Below, piece after piece: positions 1-12,688 of a DNA stretch of 64,000 bases (position 1 is its first letter; each line of letters opens with the position of its first letter). Origin of the DNA: Sabellastarte sp. h YS-2021. Lineage: Eukaryota > Annelida > Polychaeta > Sabellida > Sabellidae. A model generated the notes under the pieces. The model was not told the origin of the DNA. It was given only the letters and a program-made list of their open reading frames with translations, and searched no databases. The DNA lies in contig OZ024930.1 in the NCBI GenBank assembly GCA_964017235.1, positions 25,920,614 through 25,984,613 on the forward strand, given 5' to 3'. The translations under genes and the position numbers were made by a program.

Positions 1-3000
1 GATAATAAATAATATTCTTCTCTGTGAGTTGTGTATGGAATTTAATGCAATAAAAATGACATACAACACTATATATGTGTGATTAACTGAGAGGAAAGGC
101 AGGCATTATCGCTCGTGTAACCTTCAGTGGGGAATATCAGAAAGCACTTCTGGATTGACCTGAACAATTCTTCAGCTTTGTCACAATTCTGTGGTGGAAT
201 AACTTGTTTTCATATCAAACATAGAGAACTTAGAGCAGTGCTTCAGATATGATTTCTTATGCTTGATAAAATAGAATGACCTTGTAGGTTAGCAGGTTTC
301 ACATCCAATGATAGGCTGTCACCTCTGTGTAGGCATGACTCCCCCAAATGACAATGCAGAGTACCTGTCATAATATGACCCTGGCTGTTGCTGTTGCGAT
401 GAGACATAAAATCACAACTTTGACCTTTGACAAAATTAAATCCACATAAGAAAGAAGTCCATATTTAAATATCTCTAACTCTATATCATTTTATTGTTAC
501 AGTATATTAATCATATCGTATTTATTACAATAACAAGTTTGACTTTTTTTAAATATCTGAAGAACATGAACACCTGTTGAGATCCACAATCTTGCACGAA
601 CTCTAAAATATGTTTTTATTGTGTTATTGAATCCAGCAATATAATATCTATACCAATTTAACAGCAAAATCAATAGGTAATGTTGCTTTTGATTTAAGGA
701 AGACTGGTGTAATATTATCCAAGATATTAGTTTCAAAAATTACTGTGCACAGCAAATAATAATAAATAATATTCGTCTCTGTGACTTGTGTGTGGAATTT
801 AATGCAATAAAAATGACATCAAACAATTAATATGTGTGATTAACTGACAGGAAAGGCAGGCTTTATCACTCATGCTACCTTTAGTGGGCAATATCAGAAG
901 GCACTTCTCGATTGAACTGAACAGTTATTCAGCTTTGTCACAAATCTGTGGCAGAATCAGTTGTTTTCATATCACACATACAGAACTTAGACCACAGTGC
1001 TTCAGATATGGTTTCTTATGCTTGATAAAATGGAATGGATTTGTGGGTTAGCAGGTTTGGCATCTAATGATAGGCTGTCACCTCGATGTAGGTATGACTC
1101 CCCAAATGACAAATTATGCAGAGTACCTGTCTTAATATGCCCTGGCTGTTGCTGTTACATGAGACATAAAATCTAAACTTTGAGAACATGAAATAAATAA
1201 ATCTGCATATTTAACTATCCCTAACTCTATATTATTTAATTGTGTTAATGTATATTAGTTAAATTATATTTATAACAAGAATTGGTTTAGCATTTTTAAA
1301 CATTTGAAGAACATGAACACCTATTGAGATCCACAATCTTGCTGGAATTGTGTTCATAAAATTATTTTTGAGATTGTTTCATTGAAGCTAGCAATATAAT
1401 ATCTATACAAATTTAAAGGCAAATTTCTAGAGGTTATGTTCCTTTTGATTTGAGGAAAATTGGTCCAATATTGTCCAAGATGCTTGTTTTAAAAATTACT
1501 ATACACAGCAAATGATAATAAATAATATTCTTCTCTGTGAGTTGTGTATGGAATTTAATGCAATAAAAATGACATACAACACTATATATGTGTGATTAAC
1601 TGAGAGGAAAGGCAGGCTTTATCACTCGTGTAACCTTTAGTGGGGAATATCAAACATAGAGAACTTAGACCACAGTGCATCAGATACGATTTCTTATGCT
1701 TGATAAAATAGAATGACCTTGTAGGTTAGCAGGTTTCACATCCAATGATAGGCTGTCACCTCTGTGTAGGCATGACTCCCCCAAATGACAATGCAGAGTA
1801 CCTGTCATAATATGACCCTGGCTGTTGCTGTTGCGATGAGACATAAAATCACAACTTTGACCTTTGACAAAATTAAATCCACATAAGAAAGAAGTCCATA
1901 TTTAAATATCTCTAACTCTATATCATTTTATTGTTACAGTATATTAATCATATCGTATTTATTACAATAACAAGTTTGACTTTTTTAAATATCTGAAGAA
2001 CATGAACACCTGTTGAGATCCACAATCTTGCACGAACTCTAAAATATGTTTTTATTGTGTTATTGAATCCAGCAATATAATATCTATACCAATTTAACAG
2101 CAAAATCAATAGGTAATGTTGCTTTTGATTTAAGACTGGTGTAATATTATCCAAGATATTAGTTTCAAAAATTACTGTGCACAGCAAATAATAATAAATA
2201 ATATTCGTCTCTGTGACTTGTGTGTGGAATTTAATGCAATAAAAATGACATCAAACAATTAATATGTGTGATTAACTGACAGGAAAGGCAGGCTTTATCA
2301 CTTATGCTACCTTTAGTGGGCAATATCAGAAGGCACTTCTCGATTGAACTGAACAGTTTTTCAGCTTTGTCACAAATCTGTGGCAGAATCAGTTGTTTTC
2401 ATATCACACATACAGAACTTAGACCACAGTGCTTCAGATATGGTTTCTTATGCTTGATAAAATGGAATGGATTTGTGGGTTAGCAGGTTTGGCATCTAAT
2501 GATAGGCTGTCACCTCGATGTAGGTATGACTCCCCAAATGACAATGCAGAGTACCTGTCTTAATATGCCCTGGCTGTTGCTGTTACATGAGACATAAAAT
2601 CTAAACTTTGAGAACATGAAATAAATAAATCTGCATATTTAACTATCCCTAACTCTATATTATTTAATTGTGTTAATGTATATTAGTTAAATTATATTTA
2701 TAACAAGAATTGGTTTAGCTTTTTTAAACATTTGAAGAACATGAACACCTGTTGAGATCCACAATCTTGCTGGAATTGTGTTCATAAAATTATTTTTGAG
2801 ATTGTTTCATTGAAGCTAGCAATATAATATCTATACAAATTTAAAGGCAAATTTCTAGAGGTTATGTTCCTTTTGATTTGAGGAAAATTGGTCCAATATT
2901 GTCCAAGATGCTTGTTTTAAAAATTACTATACACAGCAAATGATAATAAATAATATTCTTCTCTGTGAGTTGTGTATGGAATTTAATGCAATAAAAATGA

Positions 3001-4990
3001 CATACAACACTATATATGTGTGATTAACTGAGAGGAAAGGCAGGCTTTATCACTCGTGTAACCTTTAGTGGGGAATATCAAACATAGAGAACTTAGACCA
3101 CAGTGCATCAGATACGATTTCTTATGCTTGATAAAATAGAATGACCTTGTAGGTTAGCAGGTTTCACATCCAATGATAGGCTGTCACCTCTGTGTAGGCA
3201 TGACTCCCCCAAATGACAATGCAGAGTACCTGTCATAATATGACCCTGGCTGTTGCTGTTGCGATGAGACATAAAATCACAACTTTGACCTTTGACAAAA
3301 TTAAATCCACATAAGAAAGAAGTCCATATTTAAATATCTCTAACTCTATATCATTTTATTGTTACAGTATATTAATCATATCGTATTTATTACAATAACA
3401 AGTTTGACTTTTTTAAATATCTGAAGAACATGAACACCTGTTGAGATCCACAATCTTGCACGAACTCTAAAATATGTTTTTATTGTGTTATTGAATCCAG
3501 CAATATAATATCTATACCAATTTAACAGCAAAATCAATAGGTAATGTTGCTTTTGATTTAAGGAAGACTGGTGTAATATTATCCAAGATATTAGTTTCAA
3601 AAATTACTGTGCACAGCAAATAATAATAAATAATATTCGTCTCTGTGACTTGTGTGTGGAATTTAATGCAATAAAAATGACATCAAACAATTAATATGTG
3701 TGATAAACTGACAGGAAAGGCAGGCTTTATCACTCATGCTACCTTTAGTGGGCAATATCAGAAGGCACTTCTCGATTGAACTGAACAGTTATTCAGCTTT
3801 GTCACAAATCTGTGGCAGAATCAGTTGTTTTCATATCACACATACAGAACTTAGACCACAGTGCTTCAGATATGATTTCTTATGCTTGATAAAATGGAAT
3901 GGATTTGTGGGTTAGCAGGTTTGGCATCTAATGATAGGCTGTCACCTCGATGTAGGTATGACTCCCCAAATGACAATGCAGAGTACCTGTCTTAATATGC
4001 CCTGGCTGTTGCTGTTACACGAGACATAAAATCTAAACTTTGAGAACATGAAATAAATAAATCTGCATATTTAACTATCCCTAACTCTATATTATTTAAT
4101 TGTGTTAATGTATATTAGTTAAATTATATTTATAACAAGAATTGGTTTAGCTTTTTTAAACATTTGAAGAAGATGAACACCTGTTGAGATCCACAATCTT
4201 GTTGGAATTCTGTTTATAAAATTATTTTGGAGATTGTTTCATTGAAGCTAGCAATATAATATCTATACAAATTTAAAGACAAATTTCTAGAGGTTATGTT
4301 CCTTTTGATTTGAGGAAAATTGGTCCAATATTGTCCAAGATACTTGTTTTAAAAATTACTATGCACAGCAAATGATAATAAATAATATTCTTCTCTGTGA
4401 GTTGTGTATGGAATTTAATGCAATAAAAATGACATACAACACTATATATGTGTGATTAACTGAGAGGAAAGGCAGGCTTTATCACTCGTGTAACCTTTAG
4501 TGGGGAATATCAGAAGGCACTTCTGGATTGACCTGAACAGTTCTTCAGCTTTGTCACAATTCTGTGGTGGAATGACTTGTTTTCATATCAAACATAGAGA
4601 ACTTAGACCACAGTGCATCAGATATGATTTCTTATGCTTGATAAAATAGAATGACCTAGTAGGTTAGCAGGTTTGATATCCAATGATAGGCTGTCACCTC
4701 TGTGTAGGTATGACTCCCCCAAATGACAATGCAGAGTACCTGTCATAATATGACCCTGGCTGTTGCTGTTGCGATGCGACATAAAATCACAACTTTGACA
4801 AAATTAAATCCACATAAGAAAGAAGTCCATATTTAAATATCTCTAACTCTATATCATTTTATTGTTACAGTATATTAATCATATCATATTTATTACAATA
4901 ACAAGTTTGACTTTTTTAAATATCTGAAGAACATGAACACCTATTGAGATCCACAATCTTGCACGAACTCTAAAATATGTTTTTAGACCA
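1..4990. repeat. Tandem array of ~680-757 bp units in an A/B dimer arrangement
   Basis: The landmark 'tggaatttaatgcaataaaa' recurs near 35, 791, 1549, 2226, 2976, 3657 and 4409. Odd (A) units carry 'ttctctgtgagttgtgtatg' and even (B) units carry 'cgtctctgtgacttgtgtgt', so this is a two-monomer higher-order repeat of about 1.43-1.5 kb. The A units near 1549 and 2976 lack about 80 bp present in the units near 35 and 4409; the deletion ends fall at ATATCA microhomologies. The array probably starts before the window. Short reading frames near 500-740, 1950-2190 and 3380-3600 give nearly the same peptide because the DNA is repeated; I see no sign of selection on protein. Confidence 0.93.
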
Positions 4991-5702
4991 CAGTGCTTTG
5001 ACCTTCGACAAAATTAAATCCACATAATAAAGAACTCCATATTTAACTATCCCCTACCTCTATATCAATTTTATTGTGTTATTATATATTTATATCATAT
5101 ATTAACAAATAAATACATAAATATTGACACAAGATAAGGGGCTGTAGTCACACAAGGGATCAAACTGAAGTTGAGCCAAAAAGTGTCTAGTTGTTTATAA
5201 TAAGCTTGAGCTGATTTTTGGCTCAACCTGGGCTTGATTCTTTTTGTGAATATAGCCTCAGAACCCAGTCATCAGGTTATCATTGTCTCCTGAAAATATT
5301 TTCGGTTCACGCAACTTACAATTTCCCGGGTGTCCCAGAAGAGAAATGGACAGGGTACCAGACAAATTAAAAGACGTTTTTTCCGAGATTTAGTAGATTT
5401 TACTAAAGAAAAGATGTTTTCAAGAGAAACGCGGTCCAGATAGATCTCATCAGCACAGTTCATTTCCTGTTTTTAATTAGGCTGCTGATGTCAATAACAA
5501 AAATCCCTCCACTAATCTTAAAAACAAAAAATCAAGAACTGTGATATTTATAGAACGTTTAGTAGTTGAAATTATTCAAAACGATCCGAAAACGGCAATT
5601 AGTTCCCACTCGAAACACCCGAAATTCACGAGAAAAGACTCGCAAAATCCCATAACAGTATCTAGGGTTGGCCCGAGATGGCCAACCCTAGATAATAATA
5701 TA
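4990..5702 (+). mobile_element. Conserved tail and terminal hairpin of the first ~750-bp-repeat element
   Basis: From about 4990 the tandem unit gives way to a non-repeated tail that is nearly colinear with 8925-9602. It ends in a perfect 15-bp inverted repeat, TATCTAGGGTTGGCC / GGCCAACCCTAGATA, with loop CGAGAT at 5659-5694. Similarity between the two copies stops about eight bases later, after ATAATA. A tandem-repeat body, unique tail and terminal hairpin is the plan of non-autonomous Helitron/Helentron-like elements (HINE or 'pearl' type). The class assignment is inference; the shared boundary is seen directly. Confidence 0.75.
5140..5254. mobile_element. Small fold-back (MITE-like) segment, copy 1
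   Basis: The left arm GGCTGTAGTCACA...GTTGAGCCAAAAA is mirrored by the reverse complement of the right arm, GGCTATATTCACAAAAAG...GTTGAGCCAAAAATC, giving arms of about 45 bp around a short centre. The same segment occurs at 9063-9180 inside the second tail, so it was present before the two larger elements separated. A looser relative may lie at 46275-46400. Confidence 0.55.
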
Positions 5703-5744
5703 AACTGCAATTTTTAACTGAGGCACATGTTGTTTTATTTTTGG

Positions 5745-6013
5745 GCGTGGCTGCGGTATGGCAATACCGTTCCGTAGAAAATATGCTGCGGTACGGATTG
5801 CTGTACTCTAGAACTTTGTCTCGAGTGAGGTATCAGCAGCAATTGTTTTCATTGGTTAATTAAATTAATCACGTTTGCAGACGAAAAATAGACTGGTTGG
5901 CTAGATTTTCTGTATTTAAAATATAGAAACCCTGGAATACAGCAAATGAATGCTACCGTACTGTAGAATTTCTTCTCGATTGCGGTGTTTTACCGTACTC
6001 CAGCCACTTCGTT
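5745..6013. mobile_element. Inverted-repeat element with a doubled TGCGGTAYGG motif
   Basis: The left end GTGGCTGCGGTATGG and the reverse complement of the right end GTGGCTGGAGTACGG form imperfect inverted repeats about 265 bp apart. Inside the left arm the motif recurs about 35 bp on as TGCGGTACGG. No clear target duplication was found. No coding sequence. Confidence 0.45.
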
Positions 6014-6045
6014 TATTTTTTTCAAAGCTTTCTATTTTTACAATT

Positions 6046-6532
6046 TAGATCTACTATCGGCTGTTTCTACCGCAAAACGGAAATACCAGTGAACGCCCAT
6101 TTTGTAGTTAATTAGAAGCATTTGTCCTTGATCTCCAAAAAAGAAATACTAGGCGGGCATTCACTGGTAGGCGGGCGTTCACTGGTAGAAAGCCACTATT
6201 ACAAATAGTGGCATTCTACCAGTAAACGCCCATGCAGAAGTAAATATATTGAATTTAAATTATATAAACAGATTTGATTTTATTCCTCTTCCACCAGATT
6301 GTCAAATGATGTACACAGCAATTAATAATTCAGGTGCATGTTGCTACATTTGTTTCGAAGCTTTATATTTTAATAATTTAACTCTATTATCGGCCGTTTT
6401 TACCGCAAACCGGAAATGCCAGTGAACGCCCATTTTGTAGACTTATAGAAGCATTGTCCTTGACCTCTAACAAAGATATATAAGGCGGGCGTTCACTGGT
6501 AGGCGGGCGTTCACTGGTAGAAAGCCACTAGA
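6046..6532. repeat. Two copies of a ~147-bp inverted-repeat element (CCAGTGAACGCCC family)
   Basis: About 6052-6199 and 6383-6529 are two diverged copies of one sequence. Each has one CCAGTGAACGCCC in one orientation and two tandem inverted copies (GGCGGGCGTTCACTGGTA) at the other end. Between them, 6185-6221 forms a 15-bp hairpin with one mismatch. The doubled end motif matches the plan of other inverted-repeat elements in this window. Confidence 0.7.
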
Positions 6533-7024
6533 AAGGCTGGTTTAACATGAAAACTACCAGCATATTTCCTGTACACGGACCTGCCTCATTAATATTAATG
6601 AGCAAATATGCGCGGACACGGCAGTTCTTTGAGGGGGTTTCCCGACATTATTTTACAAATAGAAAGGCTGGTTTAAGATGAAAACTACCAGCATATTTCT
6701 TGTTCATCGCTTCAGCCGTGGGCGATAATAGAAGATTTTACCTAAATATGCAGATTTCGACATTTTTCGTAAATATTTCTTCTTACATATCAATAACAGA
6801 CATATTTTATATTTATTTTATTATTTTCTTTCATATTTAACCCTTTTCTTACGTCTTCTGGCAATATTTGAAGTGACAGATCTCGCAAATAGAGGATTGC
6901 GCATGCGTGGATCGTGGGCTTAAACAAGCTTTTCAGACTGGTACCCTAAATAATATTTTTCAACGAAAACGACTCCCCGAGAAGTGGGTGTGCAACCTGA
7001 TCATAAAAATCAAAATAAAATTGA
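6532..7024. repeat. Spacer with a duplicated ~45-bp segment; no gene seen
   Basis: AGAAAGGCTGGTTTAA occurs at about 6532 and 6660, followed in both by a nearly identical stretch to CAGCATATTTC, so there is a short direct duplication about 128 bp apart. 'GGTACCCTAA' occurs near 6940 and 7050. Nothing coding is recognisable. Confidence 0.55.
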
Positions 7025-8925
7025 AATCTTGACAAGCATTTTAAATTGGTACCCTAAGTTATATTCCCTTGATTTGAAAAACTTTGGCAATATATTGGCC
7101 AAGATACTACTTTTAAAAGTTAGTATGCACAGCAATGAACAGTAAATGCAAAATATAATGTTCAATTAAAACAATTTTCCTGTGAATTGTGTATGGAATT
7201 TAATGCAATAAAAATGACATCAAACACTAAATATGTGTGATTAACTGAGAGGAAAGACAGGCCTTATCACTCGTGCTACCTTTAGTGGGGAATATGAGAA
7301 GGCACTTCTGGATTGACCTGAACAGTTATTCAGCTTTGCAACAATTCTGTGATGGAATCTCTTGTTTTCATATCACACATAGAGAACTTAGACCACAGTG
7401 CTTCAGATATTTCTTATGCTTGACAAAATAGAGAGGCCTTGTGGGTTAGCAGGTTTGACATCTAATGATAGGCTGTCACCTCTTTGTAGGTATGACTCCC
7501 CCAAATGACAATGCAGAGTACCTGTCATAATATGACACTGGCTGTTGCATCAGACATAAAATCACAACTTTAACCTTTGACAAAATTAAATCCACATAAT
7601 AAAGAAGTCCATATTTAAATATCCCTAACTCTATATCATTTTATTGTGTTATAGTATATTAATTATATCATATTTAGAACAATAACTGGTGTGACTGTTT
7701 TTAAATATTTGAAGAACACGAACACCTGTTGAGATACGCAATCTTGCTGGAATTCTGTTTAAAATAATTTTTGTGATTGTTTTATTGAAGCTAGCAATAG
7801 AATATCTATACCAATTTAAAGGCAAATTTCTAGAGGTTATGTTCCTTTTGATTCTAGGAAAATTGGTCCAATATTGACGAAGATAATTGTTTTAAAAATT
7901 ACTATGCACAGCAAATAATAATAAATAATATTCTTCTCTGTGACTTGTGTATGGAATTTAATGCAATAAAAATAACATCAAACACTAAATATGTGTGATT
8001 AACTGGGAGGAAAGGCAGGCCTTATCACTCATGCTACCTTTAGTGAGGAATATCAGAGCGCACTTCTGGATTGACCTGAACAGTTATTCAGCTTTGCAAC
8101 AATTCTGTGGTGGAATCACTTGTTTTCATATTACACATAGAGAACTTAGACCACAGTGCTTCAGATATTTCTTATGCTTGACAAAATAGAAAGGCCTTGT
8201 GGGTTAGCAGGTTTGACATCTAATGATAGGCTGTTACCTCTTTGTAGGTATGACTCCCCCAAATGACAATGCAGAGTACCTGTCATAATATGACCCTGGC
8301 TATTGCTGTTGCATCAGACATAAAATCACAACTTTAACCTTTGACAAAATTAAATCCATATAATAAAGAAGTCCATACTTAAATATCCCTAACTCTATAT
8401 CATTTTATTGTGTTATAGTATATTAATTATATCATATTTAGAACAATAACTGGTGTGACTGTTTTTAAATATTTGAAGAGCACGAACACCTGTTGCGATC
8501 CACAATCTTGCTGGAACTCTATTTAAAATAATTTTTGTGATTGTTTTATTGAAGCTAGCAATATATCTATACCAATTTAAAGGAAAATTTCTAGAGGTTA
8601 TGTTCCTTTTGATTTGAGGAAAATTGGTCCAATATTGTCCAAGATACTTGTTTTAAAAATTACTATGCACAGCAAATAATAATAAATAATATTCTTCTCT
8701 GTGACTTGTGTATGGAATTTAATGCAATAAAAATGACATCAAACACTAAATATGTGTGATTAACTAAGAGGAAAGGCAGGCTTTATCACTCGTGCTACCT
8801 TTAGTGGGGAATATGAGAAGGCACTTCTGGATTGACCTGAACAGTTATTCAGCTTTGTCACAATTCTGTGGTGGAATCAGTTGCTTTCATATCACACATA
8901 GAGAACTTAGACCACAGTGCTTTGA
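7025..8925. repeat. Second array of the ~750-bp unit (three units, last one truncated)
   Basis: The same landmark as in the first array occurs near 7193, 7950 and 8711, with about 757-bp spacing. These units resemble one another more than those of the first array, so this array has homogenised on its own. The left edge is gradual, with similarity starting about 7025. Confidence 0.9.
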
Positions 8926-9604
8926 CCATTGACAAAATTAAATCCACACAATAAAGAAGTCCATATTTAACTACCCCCCACCTCTATATCAATTTTATTG
9001 TGTTATAATATATTTATATGATATATTAACAAATAAATACATAAATATCAACACAACATAAGGGGCTGTAATCACAAAAGGGATCAAGCTGAAGTTGAGC
9101 CAAAAAGTGTCTAGCTGTTTATAATAAGTTTGAGCTGATTTTTGGCTCAACCTGAGCTTGATTCCTTTTGTGAATATAGCCCCAGAACCCAGTCATCAGG
9201 TTATCATTGTCTCCTGAAAATATTTTCTGTTCACACAACTTATAATTTCCCGGGGGGTCTCAGAAGAAAAATGGACAGGGTACCAGACTAATCAAAAGAC
9301 GTTTTTCAGAAACAAAAGATTCACGTCATATGTTTTCAAGAGAAACCGGTCCAGATAGATCTTATCAGCACAATTTAATTAGGTCGCTGAGGTCAATAAC
9401 AAAAATACCTCCACAAATCTTAAAAACAAAAGATCAAAAGCTGTGAAAGTTACAGAACGTTTACTAGTAGAAATTATTCAAAACGATCCCAAAACGGCAA
9501 TTAGTTTCCACTCGAAACGCCCGAAATTCAGGAAGAAAGACGCGAAAAATCCCATAACAGTATCTAGGGTTGGCCCGAGATGGCCAACCCTAGATAATAA
9601 TACC
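8925..9604 (+). mobile_element. Tail and terminal hairpin of the second ~750-bp-repeat element
   Basis: Colinear with 4990-5702, with small indels. It includes a second copy of the fold-back segment (about 9063-9180) and the identical 15-bp terminal hairpin at 9561-9596, followed by ATAATA and then unrelated sequence. A matching body, tail and end in two places shows that the unit moves or duplicates as a whole. Confidence 0.75.
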
Positions 9605-9835
9605 ATACATTGTACTTAAAATGCCACAATTTTGCCATCTGTAACATAATATTCTGATAAAGATTACTGGGACTCCATTTTCTGGAGGTCAAGTAGTCCC
9701 ATGAACTCCTGCTTTAGAGGTGCTTCACAATCACATACATCTAGGGATGACATTCACTTCCTTTCTAGCATTTCATTTTGTTAAAAAGACGTGTATAGCG
9801 TTTACAAACATCAGATTTGCAGCCTAGCACTCGCA
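9604..9835. other. Unassigned spacer
   Basis: No gene, repeat or structured element recognised. Confidence 0.4.
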
Positions 9836-10360
9836 CTCGTAGCCGGACAAGATTTTATAGGTCAGGGTCACTACAGTAAGGTCAAAGGTCAAATCAAGGT
9901 CACACCATGACACTGCACACCTACAACCCCAAACCAATGTCCCTACCAAGTATCAACTTCCTACACCTTACACTTTCCGAGATATAGCCCGGACAAGATT
10001 TTATAGGTCAAGGTCACTATAGCAAGGTCAAAGGTCAAACCAAGGTCACACCATGAGGTTGCACACCTAGAACTCCCAACCAATGTACCTATTAAGTATC
10101 AAATTCCTACACCTTACAGTTTCCGAGATATAGCCCAGACAAGATATTATAGGTCAAGGTCACTATAGCAAGGTCAAATCAAAGTCACACCATGACGTTG
10201 CACACCTACACCCCTCAACCAATGTCCCTACCAAGTATCAACTTCCTACACCTTATGGTTTCTGAGATACAGCCCTTACAAATGTTTTCCCGCTGCCCAC
10301 CCATCCGGACACCATGGGTAAAAACAATGCCCCAACAGCCCTTAAGGGCTGTGGGGTAAA
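9836..10360 (+). mobile_element. GGTCA-repeat element, copy 1 (three units plus terminal hairpin)
   Basis: Units of about 147 bp begin near 9859, 10005 and 10152. Each carries 'ggtcaaggtcac', 'aggtcaaaggtca' and 'cacaccatga', then 'cttcctacaccttac' and 'gatatagccc'. The array runs into CATCCGGACACCATGGGT and then the hairpin CCAACAGCCC-TTAA-GGGCTGTGG at 10330-10356. The layout (tandem body, conserved tail, end hairpin) suggests a Helentron-like non-autonomous element. Confidence 0.85.
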
Positions 10361-10361
10361 A

Positions 10362-10580
10362 AGCTCATGGTGGCCATCTTGTTTTTCAAAATGAGACCAA
10401 AAATATTCCTAGGCAAGCTTTTATAATGATGAACATATCCTGCAAAACTGAGAACTTTACCAATAATAACTTTTCCTCTAGGGCCTCTAAATATATAAAA
10501 GTCATTGCTGACTGTCAAAAAAAAAACACCCGTGGCAGCCATATTGTTTTTGAAAATGAGGCAAGCTTCAAGGTCAAATA
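10362..10580. repeat. Diverged ~150-bp repeat, two units (GTGGCCATCTTGTTTTTCAAA type)
   Basis: 'tggccatcttgtttttcaaa' near 10370 and 'gcagccatattgtttttgaaa' near 10535 mark two units. Related units lie at about 12085-12400. No coding potential accepted. Confidence 0.6.
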
Positions 10581-10639
10581 TCTGTAGGCTTAGAGGATAT
10601 ATTTTTTATTAAAAATATCAACTATGAAAACATTTAACT

Positions 10640-12056
10640 TTCCATAGATAAAAAATAGCATCAGAGACGCCTGTACCCCACAGCCTAGGGAAATATTTTT
10701 AACACCATGAGATATAGAAGTACTATATCAGTACAAAGTTCAGGATACTTTCAGAGCACTGTCAGTTATATAAAGTTCCAAAAAATGTTTAAATAGAGAA
10801 TATAATGTCTAAGAGAAAGATAATGCATGTAAAGATGAAGTATTAAAACAAGACAATTCAATAACTAGATGGCAGCATTAATCAGTAAACTAAACATTAT
10901 GACACTCTTTATCTACATCTTGCATGGCCGAATTATGGTTTGGATGTTTTGAATATTACCATGCATACAGAAGTGGTAATACATAAAATGAATGCTTATC
11001 TGTGGTGTTGGAGCAAAATCTGTGGCTCACTTGATGAAATTCCATCTGTTACACTGGGAAGTTGTAAAATTCTTAATGAATTCTAATATGACTTTAACAG
11101 TGTTTAATCTGCATCAAAAGACAGACCCAAAGGTGCAACAAGATTTTAAAGGTCAAGGTCACTACGACAAGGTCAAATCAAGGTCACACCATGATGCTGC
11201 ACACCTACAACCCCTAACCAATGTCCCTACCAAGCCTCAACTTCCTATACCTTACGGTTTCCAAGATAGAGCCCGTACAAGATTTTATAGGTCAAGGTCA
11301 CTATGGCAAGGTCAAAGGTCAAATCAAGGTCACACCATGACGTTGCACACCTACACCCCCTAACCAATGTCCCCACCAAGTATCAACTTCCTACACCTTA
11401 CAGTTTCCCAGATATAGCCCAGACAAGATTTTATAGGTCAAGGTCACTACGGCAAGGTCAAATCAAGGTCACACCATGATGTTGCACACCTACACCCCCT
11501 AACCAATGTCCCTACCAAGTAGCAACTTCCTACACTCTACGGTTTCCGAGATATAGCCCGGACAAGTTTTTCAAAGTCAAGGTCACTACGGCAAGGTCAA
11601 CGGTCAAATCAAGGTCAGACCATGATGTTGCACACCTACACCCCCTAACCAATGTCCCTACCAAGTATCAACTTCCCACACCTTACGGTTTCCGCGATAT
11701 AGCCTGGACAAGATTTTATAGGTCAAGGTCACTACAGCAAGGTCAAAGGTCAAATCAAGGTCATACCATGACGTTGCACACCTACACCCCCTAACCAATG
11801 TCCCTACCAAGTATCAACTTACTACACTTTACGGTTTCCAAGATATAGCCCGGACAATTTTTCAAACTCAAGGTCACTACGGCAAGGTCAACGGTCAAAT
11901 CAAGGTCAGACCATGATATTGCACACCTACACATCCTAACCAATGTCCCTACCAAGTATCAACTTCCTACAGCTTACAGTTTCTGAGATACAGCCCGGAC
12001 AAACTTTTTCCCGCCACCCACCCGCCCATCCGGACACCATGGGTGAAAACACCCAT
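10640..12056 (+). mobile_element. GGTCA-repeat element, copy 2
   Basis: The non-repeated left part (about 10640-11130, 'atagcatcagaga' onward) also occurs at 27105-27590 and, shorter, at 14776-14990 and 43590-43970. It is followed by about six GGTCA units (11145-11990) and ends at CATCCGGACACCATGGGTG near 12050 without the terminal hairpin. The left end (ACCCCACAGCCTAGGG...ACACCATG) resembles the reverse complement of the hairpin end, so the termini are related in inverted orientation. Confidence 0.85.
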
Positions 12057-12084
12057 CCTCAGAATGTGAAAAACTCCTGGATAA

Positions 12085-12400
12085 CCATCAAAGAAACACC
12101 TTTGGTAACCATCTTGTTTTTCAAAATAAGACCAAAAACATTCTCAATCAAGCTTTCGTAATGATGAAAATATCCTGCCAATTTTTAGAGCTCTGCCTTT
12201 TGCTCTAGAGGGGGTAACGGAAAAATCTCTACACACTCTTTCATGACTAAAAATAAAACACCTGTGGTGGCCATCTTGCTTTTAAAAATGAGGTCAAAAA
12301 CATTCCAAGGCAAGATTTTGTAATGATGAATATATCCTGTACATTTGAGAACTCTACCTACAATACCTTTCCCTCTAGAGGGATAATGGTACACTCTCTA
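12085..12400. repeat. Further units of the GTGGCCATCTTG repeat
   Basis: Units near 12100 and 12270 share 'ccatcttgtttttcaaaat', 'gatgaatatatcctg' and 'ccctctagagg' with 10362-10580. This lies just downstream of the TXNL4B stop codon on the opposite strand. Confidence 0.6.
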
Positions 12401-12574
12401 TACACTGCATTGGCATACCCATGCGTAATCCATAGTTGACACTGCTTTTTTCTATAACTCTTCTCTCTGGAACCATAACAATACTGATTTGGGCTGAACT
12501 TACACTCAAATTTATAGAAACAAGTGTCTCAGTGTTGTTTCCATCTTCTATGAGCCTCATTTCCAGCATGATAT

Positions 12575-12580
12575 TTTAAT
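12575..12580 (-). promoter_or_regulatory. Possible poly(A) signal of TXNL4B
   Basis: On the minus strand this reads ATTAAA, 35 bases after the TXNL4B stop. It is the common variant of the polyadenylation hexamer. The 3' UTR would be very short, so the true site may lie further down. Confidence 0.3.
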
Positions 12581-12614
12581 TGATGTGTGACTGATATACG
12601 ATGCTGCTAGGGAC

Positions 12615-12688
12615 CTAAATGTCCTTGTAAATCAGTTCGTACTTTGGTACATGTTTGGGATCCAATGGACTGGTCACAATCATTTTGC
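12615..12688 (-). CDS. TXNL4B: TXNL4B exon 4 (residues 128-151 and stop)
   Basis: The acceptor follows a pyrimidine-rich tract (TTTTCTTCTTCACAG). The exon encodes [20 protein letters not shown] then KDI and TAG. Confidence 0.93.

Noticed and set aside
497..3600. Nearly identical 74-79 residue reading frames repeated three times
   Set aside because: They follow the tandem DNA repeat, have AT-driven composition and frameshifted ends; no protein-level signal.
10992..11363. 123-residue open frame in the GGTCA element
   Set aside because: It is read through the tandem repeat and recurs shorter at 27444; a by-product of the repeat.
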